The position numbers and the translations under genes are program-made. 6,854 nt of DNA from Pseudomonadota bacterium (GTDB taxonomy: Bacteria; Pseudomonadota; Gammaproteobacteria; Burkholderiales; Burkholderiaceae_C), in assembly GCA_021798395.1 (NCBI GenBank), contig JAJZHS010000135.1, forward strand, positions 1 through 6,854. The letters are read 5' to 3'. Within the stretch, counting starts at the first letter, position 1. Every line of letters begins with the position of its first letter. The notes beneath the pieces are model-generated. The model searched no databases. It had not been told where the DNA came from and saw nothing but the letters and a program-made list of their open reading frames with translations. Below, one piece after another: positions 1 to 5,689 of the stretch.

Positions 1-332
1 TCGCCGACCCGATGTACGTGTTCATGGACACCGAGTACAACCAGTACGAAGTCGAGAAGGACAATCTCGGCGACGTGCTGCAGTACCTCGAGGACGGCAT
101 GCCGGTCGAAGTCGTGTTCTACGACGGCAAGGCGATTTCGGTGGAAATGCCCACGACGATCGTGCGGGAGATCATCTACACCGAGCCTGCGGTCAAGGGC
201 GACACGTCGGGCAAGGTGCTCAAGCCGGCCAAACTGTCCACCGGCGCCGAGATCCAGGTTCCGATCTTCGTCGCCATCGGCGACAGGATCGAGATCGACA
301 CCCGCACCAACGAGTACAAGGGCCGCGTCTGA
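1..332 (+). CDS. efp: Elongation factor P, C-terminal part (5' end outside window)
   Basis: This is the last 109 residues of elongation factor P, the ribosome-binding factor that relieves stalling at consecutive prolines. The visible part covers the two C-terminal OB-fold domains. The reading frame is already open at base 3 (Ala-Asp-Pro before the first Met), so the gene starts upstream and Met-4 is internal. The C-terminal domain carries the family signature K-x-A-x4-G-x2-I-x-V-P-x2-V-x2-G followed by the usual DTRTNEY ending. The block FMDTEYNQYEVEKDNLGD is typical of the betaproteobacterial/Pseudomonas subgroup. In many of its members a conserved arginine is rhamnosylated by EarP instead of lysine being modified by EpmA. 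The modified residue lies in domain I, outside the window, so which modification applies cannot be seen. The next gene is convergent. Confidence 0.96.
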   Translation, partial: ADPMYVFMDTEYNQYEVEKDNLGDVLQYLEDGMPVEVVFYDGKAISVEMPTTIVREIIYTEPAVKGDTSGKVLKPAKLSTGAEIQVPIFVAIGDRIEIDTRTNEYKGRV

Positions 333-335
333 AGC

Positions 336-361
336 CGGCGCGCCGCCACGGCGGCGCGCCG
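336..361. terminator. GC-rich hairpin between convergent efp and cytochrome c genes
   Basis: Bases 336-347 are the exact reverse complement of 350-361, giving a 12-bp arm with almost no loop (in practice about 10-11 bp with a tetraloop). It starts 3 nt after the efp stop and ends 5 nt before the cytochrome stop, where a bidirectional transcription terminator is expected. There is no T-tract on either side, so it is not a textbook intrinsic terminator. It may instead block 3' exonucleases or work with Rho. Confidence 0.6.
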
Positions 362-366
362 ACTGC

Positions 367-741
367 TCAGTGCGCCTTCAGGGTGTGCAGGAAGGCGACG
401 ATGTCGCGCGCCTGCGCCACGGTCAGGGTGCCGCCCCAGTGCGGCATCGGCGCGTGCAAGGGACGGTCCGATTGGTCGCGACCGTCGAGGATCGCGCGCA
501 CGATCAGGCGATTTTCGTGGTGATACGTCCGTTCGAGTCGGGGCGCGCGCAGGTCGGCCGACACCACGCCGTGGCCGAAATGCACACCGCCGCTGCCGTC
601 GGCACGGTGGCACATGACGCAATCGGCGTCGAACAGCCTCTTGCCGGCAGCGACTGCGGGCTCGGGCGCGGCACGCGCGACGTGCAGCGCCGCGGCGCCG
701 AACAGCAACAGTGAAGCGGCGGCAGCGTGGGAGCGGGACAT
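367..741 (-). CDS. Periplasmic class I c-type cytochrome (monohaem)
   Basis: A 124-residue precursor of a small soluble cytochrome c, a periplasmic electron carrier or domain-like partner. Residues 1-25 look like a Sec signal peptide: Ser/Arg start, Ala/Leu-rich core, then ARA-A as the probable cleavage site. The haem attachment motif CVMCH is at residues 41-45. The likely distal ligand is Met99 in the MPHW segment, followed by the amphipathic C-terminal helix (TVAQARDIVAFLHTL) usual for class I cytochromes. The start is chosen because AGGAG lies 9 nt upstream (bases 751-755, minus strand) and the signal peptide begins right there. An in-frame Met 22 codons further upstream would put charged residues ahead of it. 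The stretch between haem motif and Met ligand is unusually His-rich. The electron donor and acceptor cannot be told from the sequence. Confidence 0.9.
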   Translation of the reverse strand: MSRSHAAAASLLLFGAAALHVARAAPEPAVAAGKRLFDADCVMCHRADGSGGVHFGHGVVSADLRAPRLERTYHHENRLIVRAILDGRDQSDRPLHAPMPHWGGTLTVAQARDIVAFLHTLKAH

Positions 742-822
742 CGGGCCTTTCTCCTGGAATCGTCCGGATCCCCAGCGGACCCGCGTCGATGCGGACTTTA
801 GCCGCATTGGCGCGTCAGTTTC

Positions 823-842
823 GTCACTGCGCGTGACAGTGA
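823..842. promoter_or_regulatory. Nested inverted repeats upstream of the cytochrome c gene
   Basis: GTCAC (823-827) is mirrored by GTGAC (833-837) with a 5-nt spacer. The overlapping TCACTG (824-829) is mirrored by CAGTGA (837-842). Two overlapping dyads sharing bases, about 80-100 nt upstream of the cytochrome start, could be an operator for a dimeric regulator. They do not match the FNR (TTGAT-N4-ATCAA) or CRP consensus, and no regulator can be named. Confidence 0.25.
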
Positions 843-1084
843 TATCAATGCCGCGTGTCCCCGGCGCGGCGCGGCGGCGGCACGCGCGCGCTGCCGCCTT
901 ACCCTGCTGCGCCCAGTGGCATGGCAGCGCGATTCGACCTCGGCCGAGTCCACGCCTACCATTGTTCGTGCCCTCGGTCGCCGCGTGCGCCGGGCCGGCC
1001 GCCGCGGGGCCCCCGAAGCAGACTCGAGCGGCCGACAGGTCCGGGCGCAGCCCGAAGAAACGCTAGCGAAACATTAACTCAGTG

Positions 1085-1096
1085 AGGCTTAAGCCT
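1085..1096. promoter_or_regulatory. Perfect 12-bp palindrome overlapping the ribosome site of the diiron gene
   Basis: AGGCTTAAGCCT reads the same on both strands and sits 2 nt before the chosen ATG. Its left half contains most of the only Shine-Dalgarno-like element (GAGG, 1084-1087). As RNA it is self-complementary and could pair between transcripts. As DNA it could be an operator half or whole site. Either would affect expression of the downstream gene, but this is inference from position. Confidence 0.3.
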
Positions 1097-1098
1097 GC

Positions 1099-1938
1099 AT
1101 GGGAATCATCCGTTCAATGCACGCTCCGACCTCGCCCTCCAACGCCCAAGCCGGCGCTCCGCGCTGGCGACTGGCCCAGATCGACCTCGACCGGATCGAC
1201 GTCGCCCGCGTGCGTGCGCGCGACGACCTGTTCCTGCTGGTGTGCAGCGCGTCGTTCGTCGAAAGCGGCAGCGACACCTACACCCGCAACCTCGTGACGT
1301 ACTTCGCCGGCGACGCAGAGTTCGGCGCCTGGCTGCAGCAGCGCTGGGAAACCGAGGAGTTGCAGCACGGTCGCGCGCTGCGTGCGTACTTCGAGCACGT
1401 CTGGCCCGAGTACGACTGGCAGCGCGCGTACGACCGCTTTTTCGACGAATACGCCCGACTGTGCGTCGTCGACGCGCTGGAGCCCACGCGCGGACAGGAG
1501 CTCGTGGCCCGCTGCATCGTCGAAACCGGCACGACGACCTACTACCAGGCGCTGGCCGCCGTGGGCGACGAACCGGTGCTGGTCGACCTGGCATCGCGCA
1601 TCCGCAACGACGAGGTCGGCCACTACAAGCACTTCTACCGCCAGTTCCTCAAGTACCGCGGCAGCGAAGGCCTGCGCCGCGCACACGTGGCAGCGGCGAT
1701 CTGGCGCCGGGTCGCCGAACTTCGGCGCAGCGACGCCGACATCGCGCTGCGCCACGCCGCGCAACTGCGCGGACTCGACGCCTCGTCGGCGCCGCGCCGC
1801 GTCTACGCCGCGCTGGCGGAGCGCTACCCGGTGGAACTCGCCGTGCGCATGGCGCTGAAGCCGCTGCGGCTGCGCGCCAGCCTGCAGCGCATGGCCGAAC
1901 GCCCGCTCGGCGCGGTGATGCGCCGCTGGCTGCAATGA
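1099..1938 (+). CDS. Ferritin-like diiron protein, acyl-ACP desaturase-like
   Basis: A 279-residue, mostly helical protein with a complete ferritin-type diiron ligand set: Glu55, Glu87-x2-His90, Glu142 and Glu172-x2-His175. The second-helix motif W83-x2-E-E-x2-H-G with following Leu/Tyr closely resembles the W-x2-E-E-N-R-H-G motif of soluble acyl-ACP desaturases, and Glu142 is followed by Thr residues as in those enzymes. It may therefore use O2 and ferredoxin-type electrons on an acyl carrier substrate. Family membership alone would also allow an oxidase, peroxidase or N-oxygenase role. There is no signal peptide, so it should be cytoplasmic. The C-terminal third (from about residue 185) is Arg-rich and does not carry ligands. 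The start is uncertain: ATG 1099 has GAGG 11 nt upstream, and ATG 1117 is the alternative, seven codons in. It is translationally coupled to the next gene. Confidence 0.87.
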   Translation: MGIIRSMHAPTSPSNAQAGAPRWRLAQIDLDRIDVARVRARDDLFLLVCSASFVESGSDTYTRNLVTYFAGDAEFGAWLQQRWETEELQHGRALRAYFEHVWPEYDWQRAYDRFFDEYARLCVVDALEPTRGQELVARCIVETGTTTYYQALAAVGDEPVLVDLASRIRNDEVGHYKHFYRQFLKYRGSEGLRRAHVAAAIWRRVAELRRSDADIALRHAAQLRGLDASSAPRRVYAALAERYPVELAVRMALKPLRLRASLQRMAERPLGAVMRRWLQ

Positions 1939-2234
1939 GCGCCGCCGAAAACCGTCGCGAAGCGCTGCGCGAAGTCGGCCACGCGCAGCGCGTCCTGGCG
2001 CTGGCCCGCCTCGGCGAAGTCGCGCCGCTCGACGCGCTGCACCGCGCGATCGATGCGATCGACGTGGCCTGGTGCATGTTCGGCCGCAGCCGGGTGCGGA
2101 TCGCGCGCCAGGCCCTGGCCCAGCTCGAGCGTGGCCAGTTGCCGCAGCGCCAGGGCTGCATCGACGCGGTGCGCGAACTCGCCTCGCTGCTCGACAGCGA
2201 GATCCGCGCACGGCGCCAGCCGATGCGCGGCTGA
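1935..2234 (+). CDS. Small helical protein of unknown function, coupled to the diiron protein
   Basis: A 99-residue protein whose ATG overlaps the stop of the diiron gene (ATGA), so translation is probably coupled and the two products are likely made in fixed ratio. It looks almost entirely alpha-helical, is rich in Ala, Arg and Leu, and has no signal peptide, membrane segment or metal-binding cluster (one Cys in the VAWCMFG stretch, another near residue 75). I do not recognise a family. The tight coupling suggests a partner, chaperone or regulatory subunit for the diiron enzyme, but that is inference. Codon bias matches its neighbours, which supports it as a real gene and not a chance frame. 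Confidence 0.72.
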   Translation: MSAAENRREALREVGHAQRVLALARLGEVAPLDALHRAIDAIDVAWCMFGRSRVRIARQALAQLERGQLPQRQGCIDAVRELASLLDSEIRARRQPMRG

Positions 2235-2259
2235 CCACGCGCGCCGCGCTTCAGCCGCG
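2226..2259. terminator. Inverted repeat containing both stop codons of convergent genes
   Basis: CGCGGCTGA (2226-2234) is mirrored exactly by TCAGCCGCG (2251-2259) with a 16-nt GC-rich loop. Both facing genes end in Arg-Gly-stop with identical codons, so each arm is the end of one gene. The whole 34-nt element could fold in transcripts from either side and act as a bidirectional terminator or 3' protection. There is no T-tract, and the repeat might be coincidental. Confidence 0.4.
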
Positions 2260-2658
2260 GGCGATCTTGTCGGCCTTGGCCTGCACCTTCGCGCGCAGCT
2301 TCTCGACGTCGACGACGAAGCGCGTGTGGGTGCCGCGGCTGATTTCCTCGACGTCGTCGCGCGCCACCAGGTCGAAGCTGACCAGGCGGCCTTCGACCTT
2401 GCTCACCGCGACCGTGATGGTGACGTGCATGCCGCACAGCGTGGCGCCCGCGTGCGACACCGTGATCCCGGTCCCGACCGAGTCTTCGCCGGCGTCGGCG
2501 TGCGCGACGATCAGGTCGCGGCACGCGTATTCGAAATCGCGCACCAGTTCCGGCGTCGCGTACACGCGCAACTGCGGACCGAGGAAATCGATGGTTCGCG
2601 GGGCATCGATCTCGATGCGTCGGGTGGCGGACACGCCGGCACACAGGGTGGGTTTCAT
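2251..2658 (-). CDS. FlK-type hotdog-fold acyl-CoA thioesterase
   Basis: A 135-residue single hotdog-domain protein expected to hydrolyse an acyl-CoA thioester in the cytoplasm. It matches the fluoroacetyl-CoA thioesterase (FlK) type: Thr35, Glu43 and His69 have the same spacing (8 and 26 residues) as the catalytic Thr42, Glu50 and His76 of FlK, and Gly62 matches FlK's conserved Gly69. The second motif with His111 (GTHTR) and the basic C-terminal helix are also usual for the family. The start is fixed by AAGGAG six nt upstream (2665-2670, minus strand); an in-frame Met 18 codons earlier lies in the promoter region. It is divergent from the molybdoenzyme operon. Most FlK-like proteins do not act on fluoroacetyl-CoA, so the real substrate is open. 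An aryl- or alpha-substituted acyl-CoA would fit the neighbours but is unproven. Confidence 0.88.
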   Translation of the reverse strand: MKPTLCAGVSATRRIEIDAPRTIDFLGPQLRVYATPELVRDFEYACRDLIVAHADAGEDSVGTGITVSHAGATLCGMHVTITVAVSKVEGRLVSFDLVARDDVEEISRGTHTRFVVDVEKLRAKVQAKADKIARG

Positions 2659-2683
2659 CGCACGCTCCTTGGATGGCGTTTCG

Positions 2684-2712
2684 AAGATACAGCACACATT
2701 TAGGAAAGTCAC
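2684..2712 (-). promoter_or_regulatory. Candidate promoter of the thioesterase gene
   Basis: On the minus strand GTGACT (2712-2707) and TATCTT (2689-2684) are spaced by 17 nt, each matching four of six bases of the sigma-70 consensus. This leaves a leader of roughly 20 nt before the AAGGAG and start. It is consistent in position and AT content, but weak. Confidence 0.35.
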
Positions 2713-2830
2713 CTGTCGGTATCACCGATAAGGCGCTGCGCAAGCGCGCGCGCAACATGATCCAAGACAAGGATTGGCGTGATTGCGTGCCACGGACGGG
2801 CAAATGGGCGCCGCTATCGCGTTACTCCAA

Positions 2831-2859
2831 TTGCAAAAATGCATCGTTGTGCGTATCGT
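2831..2859 (+). promoter_or_regulatory. Candidate promoter of the molybdoenzyme operon
   Basis: TTGCAA (2831-2836) and TATCGT (2854-2859) are spaced by 17 nt, each with four of six sigma-70 consensus bases. The expected start of transcription is about 35 nt before the ATG. The region lies inside what would be coding sequence if the upstream ATG at 2783 were used, which supports the downstream start. The TGCATCG direct repeats overlap its spacer and lie just downstream of the -10. Confidence 0.35.
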
Positions 2860-2888
2860 TTCTGCATCGGGAAGCGCACGGCCAGCCC

Positions 2889-2894
2889 AAGGAG
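2889..2894 (+). promoter_or_regulatory. Strong ribosome binding site that sets the molybdoenzyme start
   Basis: AAGGAG lies 8 nt before ATG 2903. The in-frame ATG 40 codons upstream (2783) has no comparable site, and the extra 40 residues show no signal peptide or conserved motif. Confidence 0.75.
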
Positions 2895-2902
2895 CAAGCC
2901 GC

Positions 2903-5689
2903 ATGGAGGAGACCAGACCCGAAGTGAACGGGGCGCCGCCGCAGCAGGCCGCCGCCGAGCTTCGCCACGTGCCGACGTTTTGCTACAACTGCGTATCGGG
3001 TCCCGACTTCATGAAGGTCAGGGTCGAGCGCGGCGTGGCGACCGAAATCGAACCGAATTTCGACGCCGAACACGTGCATCCGGCGCGCGGGCGCGTCTGC
3101 GTCAAGGCATACGGCCTGGTGCAGAAGACCTACAACCCGAACCGGGTGCTGCGCCCGATGAAGCGCACCAACCCGAAAAAGGGGCGCGACCAGGATCCCG
3201 GCTTCGTGCCGATCTCGTGGGACGAGGCGCTGGACCTGCTCGCGGCGAAGATCCGCGACATCGACGCGCGCGGCGCGCGCGACGAGGCCGGACTGCCGCG
3301 CATCGCCGCCAGCTTCGGCCACGGCGGAACTCCGGCCAATTACATGGGGACGTTCCCCGCACTGCTGTCGACCCTCGGCGCGGTCGACTACAGCTTCGGC
3401 TCGGGACAGGGCGTCAAGTGCGTGCATTCCGAACACCTGTACGGAGAGTTCTGGCACCGTGCGTTCACCGTCACGTCGGACACGCCGAACGCCCGCTACG
3501 TGATCGCCGTGGGCGCCAACGCCGAAGTCACCGGAGGGCCGTGCGCGGTGATCCGCCACGCCGACGCGCGCATCCGAGGCTACAAGCGCGTGCAGGTCGA
3601 GCCTCACCTGACGGCCACCGGCGCGTGCTCGTCGGAATGGGTTCCGATCAGGCCGAAGACCGACCCCGCGTTCCTGTTCGCGCTGATCCACGTCCTGGTC
3701 TGCGAGCGCGACCTCGATGCGCTCGACCTCGATTTCCTGCGCGACCGCACCGCGTCGCCGTACCTGGTGGCCCCGGACGGCCTGTACCTGCGCGACGCGC
3801 ACAGCGCCAAGCCGCTCGTCTGGGACGAAGCCGCGGGCCGCGCGGTGGCGTTCGATACGCCGGGAGTCCGGCCCGCCGTGGCCGGGCGCTTCCGCGTCGC
3901 GCAGGCGATCACGGTCGACGCCGACGATGCGCGCCGCGCGTGGCACGATGTCGACGGCGTCACCGCGCACACTGCGCTGGTCGAACACATGGAGCTTTAC
4001 ACGCCGGAGTGGGCGGCTTCGATCTGCGACGTTCCGGCGGCGACGATACGCCGCATCGCCGGCGAATACCTCGAACACGCCAGCATCGGCGCGACGATCG
4101 AAATCGACGGCCGCACCCTGCCGTTGCGCCCGGTGGCGATCACGCTGGGCAAGTCGGTGAACAACGGCTGGGGCGCCTACGAGTGCTGCTGGGCGCGTAC
4201 CGTGCTCGCCGCGCTGGTCGGCGCGCTGGAGAACCCGGGCGGTCTGCTCGGCACCACGGTGCGCTTGAACCGGCCGCAGGACAACCGCCAGCTGTCGGTC
4301 AAGCCCGGGGTCGACGGTTTCATGGTGCAGCACTTCAACCCGACCGGGAAGGACGACTGGATGGCGTCGCCGGCGACGCGCAACCTGCACCAGAGCCTGG
4401 TGCCGATCGTCGGCCACAACGCGGCGTGGAGCCAGGCGCTCGGACCGACGCAGCTGGCCTGGATGTTCCAGGACGCGCGTCCGGACGACTGGAACATGCC
4501 GCAGCCGACGTTTCCCGAACTGTGGATCGTGTTCCGCTCGAACCCGGCGATCTCGTTCTGGGACACCGCGACGCTGTCGCGCGTCGCCGCGCGCTTTCCG
4601 TTCATGGTCGCGTTCGCCTACACCATCGACGAGACCAACGCCCTGGCCGACCTGCTGTTGCCCGAGGCCACCGACCTGGAGTCGACCCAGCTGATCCGCA
4701 TGGGCGGAACCAAGTACATGGAGCAGTTCTGGGACCACCGCGGCGTCGTGCTGCGCCAGGCCGCGGTGGCGGCGCAGGGCGAAGCGCGCGACTTCACCTG
4801 GATCTCGACCGAGCTGGCGCGCCGAACCGGGCGGCTGGGCGCGTACGTCGAAGCGATCAACCGTGGCGTGTCGGGCGTCGCGCCGCTGAAGGGGAACGAT
4901 TACGACTTCCGCCTCGACCCGGAACGCGAGCCCAGTCCCGAACAGATCTGGGACGCGGTGTGCCGCGCCGCCACGCACAGCCTGTCGGACGGCGACGAAG
5001 TGCACGACCTGGCGTGGTTCGAGCAGCACGGCTTCTACGCGGTGCCGATGTCGCGCCTGGAGTGGTACCTGACTCCGACCATGGAACAGATGGGGCTGCG
5101 CTACGAACTGCCCTACCAGGAGCGGCTGCTGCGCGTCGGCCGCGAACTCGGTCGGCGCCTGCACGAACACGGCACGACCTGGTGGGACGCGCAGTTGGCC
5201 GAGTACGCCGCGCTTCCCGCGTGGCATGACGTTCCGTCGCGCTGGCTGCGCAACCTCGAGCGCCACGGGGCCAAGGCCGACGATTTCCCCTTCTGGCTGC
5301 TCGCGACCAAGAGCATGCAGTACCACGCCGGGGGCAACGCCAGCAACGCGATGATGCACGAACTCGCGCAGAACGTGCGCGGCCACACCGGCGTGATGAT
5401 CAACGCCACGGTCGCGGCCAACCTGGGAATTGCCGAGGGCGACCGCATCGAGGTGCGCTCGCACATCGGCTCGACTTACGGCAAGGCGGCGCTGGCGCAA
5501 GGCATCCGCCCCGACACCCTGGTCATCATGGGCCAGTTCGACCACTGGGCGACGCCCTACGCGAAGGACCTGGCGCTGCCCAGTCTGAACACCATCGCGC
5601 CGATGTCGCTCGATCTGACCGACGCCACCGGCTCGGGCGCGGACATCGTGCGCGTCGCGGTACGCCGCATCGACGGGGCCAGAGCATGA
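2903..5689 (+). CDS. Molybdopterin oxidoreductase catalytic subunit, PadB-like (DMSO reductase family)
   Basis: The 928-residue catalytic subunit of a membrane-associated molybdoenzyme. The N-terminus (about residues 22-90) is the Fe-S binding domain, but only Cys27, Cys30 and Cys66 are present; the usual third cysteine position is Pro34/Asp35. The Mo-bisPGD core follows, with family segments VIAVGANAEVTGG (about 200-212) and VEPHLTATGACSSEWVPIRP (about 232-251). Cys173 in the GQGVKCVHSEH segment is a candidate molybdenum ligand. The C-terminal ~120 residues form the molybdopterin-dinucleotide-binding domain (PFWLLATKSMQYH onward). No Tat twin-arginine signal is visible, so it should work at the cytoplasmic face. 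It resembles PadB of phenylacetyl-CoA:acceptor oxidoreductase (phenylacetyl-CoA to phenylglyoxylate, quinone as acceptor). Sulfite-oxidising SoeA shares the layout and cannot be excluded. Family confidence is high, substrate confidence moderate. The gene overlaps the next by ATGA. Confidence 0.93.
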   Translation: MEETRPEVNGAPPQQAAAELRHVPTFCYNCVSGPDFMKVRVERGVATEIEPNFDAEHVHPARGRVCVKAYGLVQKTYNPNRVLRPMKRTNPKKGRDQDPGFVPISWDEALDLLAAKIRDIDARGARDEAGLPRIAASFGHGGTPANYMGTFPALLSTLGAVDYSFGSGQGVKCVHSEHLYGEFWHRAFTVTSDTPNARYVIAVGANAEVTGGPCAVIRHADARIRGYKRVQVEPHLTATGACSSEWVPIRPKTDPAFLFALIHVLVCERDLDALDLDFLRDRTASPYLVAPDGLYLRDAHSAKPLVWDEAAGRAVAFDTPGVRPAVAGRFRVAQAITVDADDARRAWHDVDGVTAHTALVEHMELYTPEWAASICDVPAATIRRIAGEYLEHASIGATIEIDGRTLPLRPVAITLGKSVNNGWGAYECCWARTVLAALVGALENPGGLLGTTVRLNRPQDNRQLSVKPGVDGFMVQHFNPTGKDDWMASPATRNLHQSLVPIVGHNAAWSQALGPTQLAWMFQDARPDDWNMPQPTFPELWIVFRSNPAISFWDTATLSRVAARFPFMVAFAYTIDETNALADLLLPEATDLESTQLIRMGGTKYMEQFWDHRGVVLRQAAVAAQGEARDFTWISTELARRTGRLGAYVEAINRGVSGVAPLKGNDYDFRLDPEREPSPEQIWDAVCRAATHSLSDGDEVHDLAWFEQHGFYAVPMSRLEWYLTPTMEQMGLRYELPYQERLLRVGRELGRRLHEHGTTWWDAQLAEYAALPAWHDVPSRWLRNLERHGAKADDFPFWLLATKSMQYHAGGNASNAMMHELAQNVRGHTGVMINATVAANLGIAEGDRIEVRSHIGSTYGKAALAQGIRPDTLVIMGQFDHWATPYAKDLALPSLNTIAPMSLDLTDATGSGADIVRVAVRRIDGARA

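Larger units (their letters stand above)
742..1098. other. Gene-free divergent intergenic region
   Basis: A 357-nt stretch between the cytochrome (leftward) and the diiron protein (rightward). The open frames here read as Arg/Pro/Ala-rich low-complexity protein without a good ribosome site, so I call no gene. It must hold the promoters for both directions, but no convincing -35/-10 pair was found. An inverted repeat (823-837), an 8-bp CGCTAGCG palindrome (1061-1068) and a 12-bp palindrome (1085-1096) are the only structured elements seen. No tRNA or obvious structured RNA was recognised. Confidence 0.6.
2659..2902. other. Divergent control region between thioesterase and molybdoenzyme operon
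   Basis: A 244-nt gap with visibly lower GC than the flanking genes, as expected for a control region. Besides the two candidate promoters it holds a small dyad, TCGGT-ATC-ACCGA (2716-2728). It also holds a direct repeat TGCATCG (2840-2846 and 2863-2869, 23 nt apart) that flanks the candidate -10 of the rightward promoter. No clear FNR or NarL site was found. Confidence 0.5.

Noticed and set aside
614..1085. Plus-strand open frames in the region upstream of the diiron gene
   Set aside because: Low-complexity Ala/Arg/Pro sequence, partly antisense to the cytochrome, with no adequate ribosome site.
2716..2728. TCGGT-ATC-ACCGA dyad considered as a named operator
   Set aside because: Arms of five bases are too short to assign to any regulator family, so it is noted only within the intergenic description.
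1114..2803. Long minus-strand open frames (1114-2238 and 1649-2803) across the diiron and small genes
   Set aside because: They are Arg/Ala-rich with no recognisable domain and lie opposite genes with clear motifs and coupling. Long antisense frames are expected at this GC content.
2783..2902. N-terminal extension of the molybdoenzyme from ATG 2783, which could have been a signal sequence
   Set aside because: No twin-arginine motif or hydrophobic core followed by a cleavage site. It lies over the candidate promoter, and the strong AAGGAG lies before ATG 2903.
2779..5229. An 816-codon plus-strand frame offset from the molybdoenzyme gene
   Set aside because: Extremely Arg/Gly-rich and without motifs, while the other frame carries complete molybdoenzyme domains.
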